64,000 nt of DNA from Palsa-513 sp050010595 (lineage in GTDB: Bacteria; Actinomycetota; Thermoleophilia; Solirubrobacterales; Solirubrobacteraceae). The stretch's first letter is position 1. Each line of letters opens with the position of its first letter. Below, piece by piece: positions 34,631 through 43,755 of the stretch. The notes beneath the pieces are model-generated. The model worked only from the letters and a program-made list of their open reading frames with translations, made no database searches and was not told where the DNA came from. The DNA is taken from the NCBI GenBank assembly GCA_050010595.1, contig JBEKKS010000001.1, forward strand, positions 310,001-374,000, written 5' to 3'. The position numbers and the translations under genes are program-made.

Positions 34631-35773
34631 ATGCGCCCCCGCGTAGTCTTCGTCGACCACGTTGCGCGTCTGTCGGGTGGCGAGATCGCGCTGCTGCGTG
34701 TCCTCCCGGCGCTCGCCGAGCACTGCGACGTGCACGTCATCCTCGCCGAGGATGGGCCGCTCGTCGCGCGCCTGCAAGAGCGTGGCGTCGCGGTCGAGGT
34801 ACTCGCGATGCCCGCGCGCCTGCGCGACGTGCGTCGCGACGCCACGCGCCTCTCGCGGATCGATCCGCGGGCGCTCGCAGCTCTACCGGCCTATGTCATG
34901 CGCCTGCGCCGGCGGCTGCGATCGCTCGACGCGGACCTCGTGCAGACGAACTCACTCAAGGCCGCGCTCTACGGTGGGCTCGCTGGACACCTCGCCCGGA
35001 TACCGGTGATCTGGCACATTCGCGACCGGATCGCCGACGACTACCTTCCGCGCGCGACGGTGCTGCTAGTGCGCGGCGCCGCGCGAGTGGTGCCCATCGC
35101 AATCGTCGCCAACTCCGCTGCAACTGCGGCGACGCTTCCGTCGCGCCGGCCGCTCCGGGTTATCGCCGACAGCGCCGAGCCACCGCCCGATCGCGGGCGC
35201 CGCCAATCTGGACCGTTCACCGTCGGCGTCCTCGGTCGAATCACTCCTTGGAAGGGACAGCACGTCTTTCTCGAGGCGTTCGCAGCTGCGTTCGCGGGCA
35301 GCGACGTTCGCGGGCACGTGATCGGGAGCGCGATGTTCGGCGAGGAATCCCAGCTCGGCGAGTTGCAGCGTCAGGCGCAAGCGCTTGGGATCGCCGAGCA
35401 GATCGAGTTTCGCGGCTTCCGCGAGGACACCTGGGCAGAGCTCGCGCAACTCGACATCCTCGTTCACTGCTCGACCGTCGCCGAGCCTTTCGGCCAGGTC
35501 GTACTCGAGGGAATGGCAGCCGGCGTCGCGGTGATCGCCGCCCGCGCGGGCGGGCCGGCAGAGCTGATCACTGCGGGCAAAGACGGACTGCTGACGACGC
35601 CCGGCGACGCCAGCGCTCTAGCTCGCGCGCTGACGCAGCTGCACGACGATCCGAAACTACGCGCGCGTCTCGCCGCCGCAGCGAGGGAGCGCGCCGCCGC
35701 GTTCACGCCGCAGCGCGCTGCAGCAGCGCTCGGCGCGCTCTACGGCGAGCTGCTCGCGCGCAACGGGAGCTGA
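34631..35773 (+). CDS. GT4-family glycosyltransferase
   Basis: The GT-B signatures are complete: VVFVDHVARLSGGEIALLR with the Gly-Gly-acceptor loop, IPVIWHIRDRI, then the donor domain from FTVGVLGRITPWKGQHVFLE. The E-x7-E element is EPFGQVVLEGMAAG. It is a retaining nucleotide-sugar transferase; donor and acceptor are not predictable. It is ten bases downstream of the small membrane protein and continues the operon from 30434. Confidence 0.88.
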   Translation: MRPRVVFVDHVARLSGGEIALLRVLPALAEHCDVHVILAEDGPLVARLQERGVAVEVLAMPARLRDVRRDATRLSRIDPRALAALPAYVMRLRRRLRSLDADLVQTNSLKAALYGGLAGHLARIPVIWHIRDRIADDYLPRATVLLVRGAARVVPIAIVANSAATAATLPSRRPLRVIADSAEPPPDRGRRQSGPFTVGVLGRITPWKGQHVFLEAFAAAFAGSDVRGHVIGSAMFGEESQLGELQRQAQALGIAEQIEFRGFREDTWAELAQLDILVHCSTVAEPFGQVVLEGMAAGVAVIAARAGGPAELITAGKDGLLTTPGDASALARALTQLHDDPKLRARLAAAARERAAAFTPQRAAAALGALYGELLARNGS

Positions 35774-35824
35774 GCGCGCGCGGCACAGCGCGCTCCGACC
35801 GCCGCGTCCACGATCCTGCCGCTC

Positions 35825-37129
35825 ATGGCGCTGCGCGTGCTCACGATCTACCACGCGGGACGCGACCCGCAGCATCGCGAGCGCGAGCGAGCGCTCAGCG
35901 CCGCCGGCGTCGAGCTGACGCTTGTCGTGCCGCAAGCATGGCCTGAGGCCGGCGCCGACCGCGACCTCACACCGGAGTCGTTCACAACGATCGAGCTGTC
36001 GATCAACCGCCCGGGCGACGTCAACCGCCACACGTATGCGGACCGTAAGGGCCTGCGACGCCTACTCGAGGAGCTCGCCCCAGACGTGCTCGACATCCAC
36101 GAGGAGCCCTACAGCCTCGTCGCGCGACAGTGGCTCTCGCTGGCCGCTAGCGAGATCCCGGTTGTGATGTACACCGGGCAGAACATCGACAAGCGCTACC
36201 CACCGCCTTTCGCTAGCTATGAGCGCACCGCCCTCGGCCGCGCGAGCGGGCTCTACCCGTGCTGCAACCAGGCGGCGGCCGTCGCGCGTGGCAAGGGCTT
36301 CGCCGGTGTCGTCAGCGTCCTACCGCTCGGCTATGACCCGGCAGTCTTCAGGCCGGGCGAGCAAACGCTGGAAAGCGATGAGCTCACGCTGATGCTCGCC
36401 GGGCGCTTCGTCCCGGAGAAGGGCATCATCGACGCCGTGCGCGTGCTCGCGCGCGTGAACGCATCGCGCCCGGCGCGGCTCGTGCTCGTCGGCGAGGGGC
36501 CGATGGCCGAGCCCGCGCGCCGCGTTGCCGCCTCGCTCGGCGTCGGCGACCGTCTCTCGCTAACCGCTTGGCAGCCCGAAGCGGAGCTCGCCGAGCTTTA
36601 TCGCTCAGCCCACGTGCTCCTGATCCCGAGCAGCGCAACGCACACCTGGGTCGAGCAGTTCGGCCGCGTGATCACCGAGGCCCAGGCGTGCGGCGCCGTC
36701 GTCGCCGGGTACGCGAGCGGCGCGATCCCGGAGGTCGCGGGCGACGCTGGGCTGCTAGTCACTACAGGGGCCGCGGAGGAACTCGCGACCGCGGTCGTCA
36801 CGCTGCTCGCGGACCCCGACGAGTGGGTGCGACGGCGCCGGCTCGGCCGCGGCCAGGCCGCGCCGCGCACCTGGGCCGCTGTAGCGGACGGCCACCGCGC
36901 GCTCTACGAGGCGGTCCAGGATCGGCCCGGCCGCCTCACGCTGCCGCGCTCGCCGCGCGCCCGCCGCGCGCTCGCCGTCAGCGAGTTCGGCGCGCCCGCC
37001 GAGGCCCTCGGCGGGCGCAGACCGTTCGCGTTGCCGCTGCTGCGCCGCGGCGGCCGCCTCTCGCGCGCCGTCGGCGCGCTGATCGACGCGGGCGCGACGG
37101 CACGCGCAATACTTCGGCCGCCCAGATGA
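35825..37129 (+). CDS. GT4-family glycosyltransferase
   Basis: The GT-B fold shows LRVLTIYHAGRDPQHRERER, VLDIHEEPYSLVARQWL, then LTLMLAGRFVPEKGIIDAVRV and the E-x7-E EQFGRVITEAQACG. The last 100 residues are an Arg-rich extension beyond the catalytic core, longer than usual (434 residues in total). The core resembles the transferase at 40055 (EQFG.VL.EAMACG, similar acceptor domain). Its stop overlaps the ATG of the next gene (ATGA). Confidence 0.86.
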   Translation: MALRVLTIYHAGRDPQHRERERALSAAGVELTLVVPQAWPEAGADRDLTPESFTTIELSINRPGDVNRHTYADRKGLRRLLEELAPDVLDIHEEPYSLVARQWLSLAASEIPVVMYTGQNIDKRYPPPFASYERTALGRASGLYPCCNQAAAVARGKGFAGVVSVLPLGYDPAVFRPGEQTLESDELTLMLAGRFVPEKGIIDAVRVLARVNASRPARLVLVGEGPMAEPARRVAASLGVGDRLSLTAWQPEAELAELYRSAHVLLIPSSATHTWVEQFGRVITEAQACGAVVAGYASGAIPEVAGDAGLLVTTGAAEELATAVVTLLADPDEWVRRRRLGRGQAAPRTWAAVADGHRALYEAVQDRPGRLTLPRSPRARRALAVSEFGAPAEALGGRRPFALPLLRRGGRLSRAVGALIDAGATARAILRPPR

Positions 37130-38118
37130 CGAATGCGAGCGAGCAAACAGGCATCGCCGTCGTGGTGCCGCTCCACAACGGCGCGGCGTTCATCGAGAGG
37201 ACGCTTGACTCGCTTCAGGCGCAGACGCACGCCGTGCCCGAGGTGATCGTCGTCGACGACGGCTCGACCGACGACGGTGCCGCGCGTGCGCGGCGCCACC
37301 CGCTCGGTCCCCGCATCATCGAGCAGCAGAACGCCGGCGTTGCGGCCGCGCGCAACCGCGGCGCCCTCGCCGCCTCGCAGCCCTTCCTCGCCTTCCTTGA
37401 TCAGGACGACCTCTGGCTGCCCTGGCGACACGAGCGCCTGGCCGCCTTTCTCGCGAGCAAGCCCGACTGCCGAGCGCTCGCGACCACCGAACGCGGCTTC
37501 TTCTACGACTCTGACCGCAGCGAGCTCGAGGCCGCGGGGGATCACCTGCACGAAGGCGCGGTGGCGGTCCAGAGCGAAACCACGTGGCAGGAGCAGCTCG
37601 CCGCGCCAGCGCCCGGCACGGTGCCCGCCGTGACACGCCTCGTCGGCACCGCCGACCTGCTGGCGGCGACGATCGCCGTCTCGACTTCCTACGTGTTCGA
37701 ACGCGAACTCTTCTTCGCCAGCGGCGGCTTCGTCTCGCTCGCCCGCTCGATCGACGACTACCTCACGCTGCTCAACATCTCACGCCTGACGAGCATCCCC
37801 CAGCTCGACGAGCCCTCGGTGCTCTACCGCATCCACCCGAGCTCGACGGCGATGACAACCGACTGGGCAACCCCGCTGCTCGCAAGCCACGTCCTCGTCC
37901 GCTTCGGCGGCAACCTCATCCCGCCCGGGCACGCGCGCGACATCGAGCACGTCGGGCCACTCGGCTTGTTCGCACGCCACTGGCTGCTCGAGCTCGCACG
38001 CTCGCACCGACTGCTCGACGCGCTGGCGCTTGCGCGGCTGCTCTGTACCTCGCGCCGGGAGTGGGTGGGCGTCTCGTGGGCCTTGACCAAGGCCGCTGTG
38101 CACGCCCGGCTCGGCTGA
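37126..38118 (+). CDS. GT2-family glycosyltransferase
   Basis: The GT-A motifs are clear: IAVVVPLHNGAAFIERTLDSL, VIVVDDGSTDDGAARA, AAARNRGALAASQPFLAFLDQDD (metal site), then SIDDYLTLLNISR and VLYRIHPSS toward the acceptor side. Predicted length is 330 residues. The open frame continues far upstream in the same reading frame, but that is the shadow of the previous gene. ATG 37126 overlaps its stop by 4 bases. The donor sugar is not predictable. Confidence 0.86.
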   Translation: MTNASEQTGIAVVVPLHNGAAFIERTLDSLQAQTHAVPEVIVVDDGSTDDGAARARRHPLGPRIIEQQNAGVAAARNRGALAASQPFLAFLDQDDLWLPWRHERLAAFLASKPDCRALATTERGFFYDSDRSELEAAGDHLHEGAVAVQSETTWQEQLAAPAPGTVPAVTRLVGTADLLAATIAVSTSYVFERELFFASGGFVSLARSIDDYLTLLNISRLTSIPQLDEPSVLYRIHPSSTAMTTDWATPLLASHVLVRFGGNLIPPGHARDIEHVGPLGLFARHWLLELARSHRLLDALALARLLCTSRREWVGVSWALTKAAVHARLG

Positions 38119-38119
38119 C

Positions 38120-39115
38120 GTGGAGGTCTGGCTCGCATCCGTCTCTCCCGACGGGTCCTCCCCGGCCGTCGCTTCGTTCGAGCAGCTCGCACGCGATGCA
38201 CGCAGCACGCGCCACAAGCTTGCCGACTCGCCTGAGCGCGCCGACCTCATCCTCTTCGTCGACGCCCACCTGTTCCCTCGCGATCCCGGACAGCGGGCGC
38301 TGTTGACCCGTCAGACGCTGCTGGACGCCCATCGCTCCAAGTGCCTCGTCTACGACGAGCGCGACGACCCGTGGCTCACCTGGCCCGGGCTTTACGTGAG
38401 CATGCCCGCACGCGCATTCGTGCCGGAGTACCAGGCAGCGTGGGGCTATTACGCGACGCCGGCGGCGAGCGCTGAGGCGGGGCCGGAGCCGGACCTCTTG
38501 TTCTCGTTCGTCGGCTCGCCGAGCCACCGCGCGCGCCGCGGCGTTTACTCGCTGCGCGACGCGCGCGCCGTCGTCGAGCGCATCGACGGCTTCACTTTCT
38601 ACGACGAGAGCTCCGTGGACTTCGAGCAACGGCGCAAGCATTACCGCGACGTCCTGCTGCGATCCAAGTTCGTGCTCTGTCCGCGCGGCAAGGGCACCTC
38701 CTCGATCCGCCTGTATGAGACGCTCGCCGCAGGTCGCGTGCCGGTGATCATCGCCGACGAGTGGGTGGCGCCGCGCGGGCCCGACTGGGAGTCCTTCGCA
38801 CTGCGCTGGCCCGAGCATGATGTCGCGGCGCTGCCGCGGGTGCTGGCCGAGCGCGAGGACGACTACGAGCGGATGGCGGCAGCGACCCGCAACGCGTTTG
38901 CCAGCTGGTTCGCTCCCGAACGTGCCTGGGATCGACTGATCGACGCGTGCCAGCCGCTGCTCGAACGGGACGCGCCGACCCGCTTCCCTCGTCGCGGCAT
39001 CCGCGGCCGTCGCTACCTCGAGGTGCGCGTCCGGCGCGCTCGCGACGTTGCGATCCCGCGGGCGCGCGGCGCCGCCCGCCAGCTCCTGCGTCGTTTAGGC
39101 AGACGACCTGCCTAG
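38120..39115 (+). CDS. Exostosin-like glycosyltransferase (GT47-type)
   Basis: The C-terminal half carries SKFVLCPRGKGTSSIRLYETLAAGRVPVII, closely matching the conserved donor-binding region of exostosin-like domains. The N-terminal half includes ADLILFVDAHLFP and LVYDERDDPW. Related bacterial genes are found among capsule transferases. The GTG start is one base after the upstream stop. The C-terminal 60 residues are Arg-rich. Its stop shares CTAG with the stop of the convergent transferase at 39112. Confidence 0.8.
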   Translation: MEVWLASVSPDGSSPAVASFEQLARDARSTRHKLADSPERADLILFVDAHLFPRDPGQRALLTRQTLLDAHRSKCLVYDERDDPWLTWPGLYVSMPARAFVPEYQAAWGYYATPAASAEAGPEPDLLFSFVGSPSHRARRGVYSLRDARAVVERIDGFTFYDESSVDFEQRRKHYRDVLLRSKFVLCPRGKGTSSIRLYETLAAGRVPVIIADEWVAPRGPDWESFALRWPEHDVAALPRVLAEREDDYERMAAATRNAFASWFAPERAWDRLIDACQPLLERDAPTRFPRRGIRGRRYLEVRVRRARDVAIPRARGAARQLLRRLGRRPA

Positions 39116-40002
39116 CCGGTCACTCGTTCGGGCAGCCTGACCACGCGCAACCATGTGGGACCACCGACGACCGGCGGACGGCGGCGCAGCGGCGTGCCGA
39201 GGGTCGTGCGCCACGGGTGGCGGCGTCGCTCGAGCCACTCGTCGATCGCGTGATTCCAAGCAAAGTCCCCAGCGTGGCCGGAGGAGATGCCCTTACGGCG
39301 CATCGCCTCCTCCGAGCGGTCCCAGGAGAAGTGCCAAATCGCGTCGGACCCCGAGACCCGCTCATCGATCACCGTGTCCGGCTCGTAGGCCGGATCGGTG
39401 TTGTGGCGCCCGAAGTCGACCCGCCAGGCAGACCCCTCGCACTGGCGTGCAAGGCCCAGCTGCGTGCCGGCACGTACCGCGACCGGCCCGGGAAACGTCG
39501 CCGAGATGCCCCATAGGCGTCGGCAGCGCTCGAGATAGCGGTCTCCGCTCAGATGGCCGTAGATCCAGCGCGCTGGATATAGAAGCGCGTCGCGGCCGGC
39601 GTCTTGCGCGCGCTGTAGCGATGCGACGAAGCGCTCCGGGTTCCCGAGCACCTCGTCGGTGTCGAGCTGAAGCACCCAGTCGACGTCATCGAGCGCAGCG
39701 ATCCCCGCGCGGCGCTGGCGCGTGTCCAGCTCGAGCGAGCCGACCGAAGCCTCGTGGAAGCTGCCGCCGAGCCACTGCACCTTGCCAGCGCGGTCGACGC
39801 CGTCGATCAGCGTGCGGCACGTGTCGAGCGCGAGCGGGTGCCCGTTCCAGCCGATCCCGTCCTCGTCGTAGACGGCGACAATGCGCTCCACGATGTCGTA
39901 GTAAGAGGCGAGGCTGCGCTCGAGATGCGCCGGATCACCGATCAGGACGTAGGCGCCGAGCCGTAGGCCGGAGGCAGCTGTGTCGGCTGGGGCGCCTGGC
40001 AT
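39112..40002 (-). CDS. GT2-like (GT92-like) glycosyltransferase
   Basis: RLGAYVLIGDPAHLERSLASY and IVAVYDEDGIGWNGH form the N-terminal nucleotide-binding half. DVDWVLQLDTDEVLGNPERF carries the DxD-type site, and YPARWIYGHLSGDRY plus FSWDRSEEAMRRKGISSGHA follow. This pattern resembles glycosyltransferase family 2/92 members that read like 'stress-like' DTDE enzymes. It is isolated on the minus strand between two plus-strand operons, with its own promoter likely in the 52-base gap divergent from 40055. Confidence 0.75.
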   Translation of the reverse strand: MPGAPADTAASGLRLGAYVLIGDPAHLERSLASYYDIVERIVAVYDEDGIGWNGHPLALDTCRTLIDGVDRAGKVQWLGGSFHEASVGSLELDTRQRRAGIAALDDVDWVLQLDTDEVLGNPERFVASLQRAQDAGRDALLYPARWIYGHLSGDRYLERCRRLWGISATFPGPVAVRAGTQLGLARQCEGSAWRVDFGRHNTDPAYEPDTVIDERVSGSDAIWHFSWDRSEEAMRRKGISSGHAGDFAWNHAIDEWLERRRHPWRTTLGTPLRRRPPVVGGPTWLRVVRLPERVTG

Positions 40003-40054
40003 CTTCTGACCAGACGATAGCGTCAGCCACGCCTGCTGCTAGGGTCGCGCTCCG

Positions 40055-41170
40055 ATGGCGGCTCGCATCGCGATCCTTCGGGGTGAGGCACTGAACCCGT
40101 TCGAGCTGCAGAGCTACGCGCCACTGCGCGACTCCTACGAGCTCGTCGCGATCGGCGCACGCGGCGGCGCCTACGACCTCACCGGCCTGCAGGTGCCGCT
40201 CGCGAGCCTGCCCCCGGTCGGCAGTGGCCGCCTCGCGCGACGCCTTCTGGGGGATCGCTCGGCGCGCCTGCGGGGCCTCGCGGCTGCCCTGTCGGGCTGC
40301 GAGCTCGTCCATTCCGCTGAAACCTTCCTACCGATCTCCGAGCAGGCCGCAGAGCTGAAGCCCGCCCACGGCTTCAAGCTCGTCCTCACCTGTTGGGAGA
40401 ACATCCCCTTCCTGCACGACGACAACCCGCTCCTGTCGGCGCGCAAGCGGCTCGTGCGCGAGGCAACCGATCTGTTCGTCGCTGTAACGCAAGGCGCCCG
40501 CGACGCGCTGCTGCTCGAGGGCGTGGCGCCCGACCGGATTGTCGTCCAGCCGGTCGGCGTCGACCGCGCGACATTCCATGAGCAGGCAGCCGACGCGACC
40601 CTGCGCGGCGGCTGGGAGCTGGCGGACGGCTCGCAAACGGTCCTCTACTGTGGGCGCCTGATCAGGGAAAAGGGCGTGCTCGACCTGCTGCGCGCCCTCG
40701 CCTCGGTCCCACAGACGGCGCTGATCATCGTCGGCCAGGGGCCCGAGCGGGCGCGGCTCGAGCTTGCCGCAAGCGCCTGCGGCCTCGCCGATCGCGTGCG
40801 CTTCATTGGATCGGCCGCCTACGGCGAGCTGCCGCGCTTCTACGCGTCGGTCGACGCGTTCTGCCTGCCTTCGGTGCCGACTCCCTACTGGCAGGAGCAG
40901 TTCGGGATGGTGCTGGTCGAGGCTATGGCATGCGGCAGGCCCGTGGTGACGACGGCAAGCGGCTCGATTCCCGAGGTTGTCGGGGAGGCGGCGGTAGTCG
41001 TCCCGCCCTACTCGCCCGACGCGCTCGCGGCCGCGCTGAGCGACCTACTCGCGGACCGCGGCAGGCAAGCGGCGCTCGCGGCGAGCGGCTTGGCGCGCGT
41101 CGCTGAGCGCTACGACGCCACGCGCGTGTCCGCGGCGCTCGGCGATATCTACGCGCGGCTGCTGCGTTGA
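40055..41170 (+). CDS. GT4-family glycosyltransferase
   Basis: The GT-B layout is standard: RIAILRGEALNPFELQSYAPL, FKLVLTCWENIPFLHDDNP, then TVLYCGRLIREKGVLDLLRAL and E-x7-E EQFGMVLVEAMACGRPVVTT. Its acceptor domain resembles that of the 35825 enzyme, suggesting an old duplication. The stop overlaps TTG of the next gene. The sugar is not known. Confidence 0.88.
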   Translation: MAARIAILRGEALNPFELQSYAPLRDSYELVAIGARGGAYDLTGLQVPLASLPPVGSGRLARRLLGDRSARLRGLAAALSGCELVHSAETFLPISEQAAELKPAHGFKLVLTCWENIPFLHDDNPLLSARKRLVREATDLFVAVTQGARDALLLEGVAPDRIVVQPVGVDRATFHEQAADATLRGGWELADGSQTVLYCGRLIREKGVLDLLRALASVPQTALIIVGQGPERARLELAASACGLADRVRFIGSAAYGELPRFYASVDAFCLPSVPTPYWQEQFGMVLVEAMACGRPVVTTASGSIPEVVGEAAVVVPPYSPDALAAALSDLLADRGRQAALAASGLARVAERYDATRVSAALGDIYARLLR

Positions 41171-42084
41171 GCGTCGCGCTCGTTATCGTCAATTGGAACG
41201 GGCTCGGCGATACGCTCGCCTGTCTGGAGTCGCTGCGCGCCTCAACCCAGCCGGTCCATGCGATCGTCGTGGACAACGACTCCGCCGGCGATGATCTCGA
41301 GCGGCTGCGCGCCAGCGGGCTTGCGGGCGAGGTGATCGCCGCGGAGTCGAACCTCGGCTTCGCGGCCGGGAGCAACGCGGGTCTTGAGCGCGCGCTCGCA
41401 GGAGGGTTTGCGCTCGTCGGCGTGCTGAACAACGATACGGTGGTCGAGCCGGAGAGCATCGCGCGGCTCGCCGAGCACCTGCCGGAGGGCCGAGAGCGCG
41501 CGATCAGCCCCGACATCCGCTACTTCGACGAACCGGAACGCTCGTGGTTCGCCGGCGGCGTACTCGACCGCGGCTGGCCACGGCACCTTCAGCCATCGGA
41601 GCTCTCCGCCAGCAACGATCCGCTGCGCGACTGCGATTGTCTGAGCGGCTGCTGCATCGTGGCCAGGCGCGAGGTCTGGCAACGCGTCGGCCTCTTCGAT
41701 CCGCGCTATTTCCTGATCTTCGAGGACAGCGACTGGTCGATGCGGGCGCGGCGGGAGGGCGTCGAGCTCTGCGTCGCAACGGCGAGCGCGATCCGCCACA
41801 AGGTCTCGCGCACGATCTCGCGCGGTAGCGCTTCGCTGTTGAGCGACTTCTACTTCGCGCGCAATGGGCTGATCTTCGACGCGACCTACTGCCGCCGCTT
41901 CCTACCGAGCTTCCTGATGCGCTGGCTGATCCGCCCGAGCGCGTCAGCGCTGTTGCGGCGCCGGGCCCAGCCTGGTCTCGGGTTCCGCTGGCTCGGCGCG
42001 CTCGCGTTCCTGACGCGCAGGCACGGGCGCGCGCCCGCATGGCTCGAGCGGCTGGCCGCGCGGGCCGTCAGTGGCTCTCGCTAG
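41167..42084 (+). CDS. GT2-family glycosyltransferase (rhamnosyltransferase-like)
   Basis: The motifs VALVIVNWNGLGDTLACLESL, IVVDNDSAGDD, NLGFAAGSNAGLERA and LVGVLNNDTVVEPES are typical of the WbbL/rhamnosyltransferase subgroup. The acceptor-side LIFEDSDWSMRARREGVELC is the ED..W element. It starts with TTG coupled to the upstream stop (TTGA). The C-terminus crosses 17 bases into the end of the convergent acyltransferase gene. The rhamnose assignment is only a family resemblance. Confidence 0.84.
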   Translation: MSVALVIVNWNGLGDTLACLESLRASTQPVHAIVVDNDSAGDDLERLRASGLAGEVIAAESNLGFAAGSNAGLERALAGGFALVGVLNNDTVVEPESIARLAEHLPEGRERAISPDIRYFDEPERSWFAGGVLDRGWPRHLQPSELSASNDPLRDCDCLSGCCIVARREVWQRVGLFDPRYFLIFEDSDWSMRARREGVELCVATASAIRHKVSRTISRGSASLLSDFYFARNGLIFDATYCRRFLPSFLMRWLIRPSASALLRRRAQPGLGFRWLGALAFLTRRHGRAPAWLERLAARAVSGSR

Positions 42085-42634
42085 CGTCGATCTCGCGCAG
42101 CACCCGGGCAGGAATGCCGGCCGCGACGACGCGCGGCGGTAGCTCGCCGCGCACGACCGCGTTGGCGCCAACTACCGTGTTGTCGCCGATTCGCGCGCCG
42201 CGCAGCACCGTCACCTTGGTCGCGATCCACACGTCGGCGCCGATCAGTACCGGCTCGATCGACACCTGGCCGGATGACGGTGGAGGACCGACAGCGTGAT
42301 CGTGGTCACGGACCGAAACGAGCTCGGCAAGGTAAGTCCCCTCGCCGATCTCGAGCAGCGACTGCGCAGCGAGCGTGCAGCGGTGGCCGATGAACGAGCG
42401 TGGGCCGAGCCTGATAACGCCCGTGCCGTACACCGCGATCGTCGCGCCGTCGTCGATCTCGCAACCGGCGCCGAGGACGAGCCGCGCCTGCGAGTCGAGA
42501 AAGAGCCGCACCCCGGAGCCGACGCGAACGGCGGCGCCGACCTCGATGCCGGGGTGCAGCCAACGCCAGGTTTGCGCGCGCAGCCGCAGCGCGGTGCGGC
42601 GAAAGCGCAACCGGACGGCAAGCGGGCTCACCAT
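42068..42634 (-). CDS. Left-handed beta-helix (hexapeptide) acyltransferase
   Basis: After a basic N-terminal helix the protein consists of hexapeptide repeats (IEVGAAVRVGSGVRL, DDGATIAVYGTGVIR, IGEGTYLAELVSVRDHDH). It ends in the LIGADVWIATKVTVLRGARI coil and the usual GIPARVLREI. The His of VRDHDHAVG is the likely catalytic base. Enzymes of this group acetylate sugars of surface polysaccharides. The 188-residue size is normal. The frame is open much farther upstream, but ATG 42634 gives the family N-terminus. It is downstream of the transferase gene at 42666 on the same strand. Confidence 0.86.
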   Translation of the reverse strand: MVSPLAVRLRFRRTALRLRAQTWRWLHPGIEVGAAVRVGSGVRLFLDSQARLVLGAGCEIDDGATIAVYGTGVIRLGPRSFIGHRCTLAAQSLLEIGEGTYLAELVSVRDHDHAVGPPPSSGQVSIEPVLIGADVWIATKVTVLRGARIGDNTVVGANAVVRGELPPRVVAAGIPARVLREIDASESH

Positions 42635-42665
42635 CACGCGACAACGTACTTGTAGCGGTGGATGC

Positions 42666-43754
42666 TCAGCAGGCGCGTGCGTAGAGTTCGTGGTAGGCCC
42701 CGGCGATGCGCTCCCAGCTGAGCTGCGCAGCGCGGTCCCGGCCCGCAACGGCCGGCGTCGGCTCGGCCAGCTCTGCCGCCATCGCGACCGCCAGCGCGTT
42801 CGCGTCGCGCGGATCGGCGGCGCGGCCGAGACCGCCCGCGGCCTCCACAAGGCCGGTGCCGGCGGCGTAGACGAGACCGCGGCCGGCCGCCAGCGCCTCG
42901 AGCGCGACGATCCCGAATGGCTCGATGCGGCTCGGTACGACCGCGACGCGCGAGGCCGCGAGCAGCTCGCGGACGCCATTGCGATCGAGCGGGCCGACGA
43001 ACTCGACGCCGCTGCGCGCGATCTTCCGCAGATGCTCTGTCTCGGCTCCCCCGCCCCCGATCAACAGGCGTGCGTCGCCGACGCTCTCGCGCAACCGGGC
43101 GAAGGCCTCGATCGCGAGGTCGAAGCCCTTCTGCGGGACGTGCCGGCCCCAGGCGCAAAGGATCGGCTCCCGCGGGACCGGATCGAGCAGCCACTCGGCG
43201 GGCCTGACGCCGTTCGGGATCACGGTCGCAGCGGCGAAGCCCGCCGCCACGGCCGCAGTGTGCTGCGCGGTCCAGGCAGAGCAGGCGCTCAACGCACTCG
43301 CGCGACGCGACGCGAGCCGCAGCACGAAGCGCAGGTAGGCACTGCGCTGGAAGATCGCGTCTGCGTCCATCAGCACTTCGCCCTGCGTGCTGACGACCAG
43401 CGGGATGCTGTGACGTCGCGCGAACAGCAGCAGGTGCGGCACCTGGCCGCTCACGCACTGCACGTGAATCAGCTCTGGCCGCGGCGCGATCGCATCGAGC
43501 GTTCGCTGCACCTCCCAGACGTTGCGTAGGTAGCGACCGGCGGCAAGCGCCCGCGCACGCGGTGCACCGAACTCGACCCGGCGCACATCGACCCCGGCCA
43601 AGCTCTCGCGCTCGGCAAGCTCGCGCGGATGGCGATGCGTGACCACCAGCACCTCGTCGCCGGCCGCCGCGAAGCTCAGCGCGAGCTGGTAGGTCGTCTC
43701 CTCCACGCCGCCGCGGTGAGGAAAGAACGCGCTGGGTGCGAGCCAGAGGCGCAT
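42666..43754 (-). CDS. GT4-family glycosyltransferase
   Basis: The N-terminal loop PSAFFPHRGGVEETTYQLAL is the classical acceptor-side Gly-Gly motif. HVQCVSGQVPHLLLFARR follows, then the donor domain ILCAWGRHVPQKGFDLAIEA and E-x7-E EPFGIVALEALAAGRGLV. It is closely packed with the genes on both sides (1 and 31 bases) on the minus strand. The sugar cannot be predicted. Confidence 0.88.
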   Translation of the reverse strand: MRLWLAPSAFFPHRGGVEETTYQLALSFAAAGDEVLVVTHRHPRELAERESLAGVDVRRVEFGAPRARALAAGRYLRNVWEVQRTLDAIAPRPELIHVQCVSGQVPHLLLFARRHSIPLVVSTQGEVLMDADAIFQRSAYLRFVLRLASRRASALSACSAWTAQHTAAVAAGFAAATVIPNGVRPAEWLLDPVPREPILCAWGRHVPQKGFDLAIEAFARLRESVGDARLLIGGGGAETEHLRKIARSGVEFVGPLDRNGVRELLAASRVAVVPSRIEPFGIVALEALAAGRGLVYAAGTGLVEAAGGLGRAADPRDANALAVAMAAELAEPTPAVAGRDRAAQLSWERIAGAYHELYARAC

Positions 43755-43755
43755 C

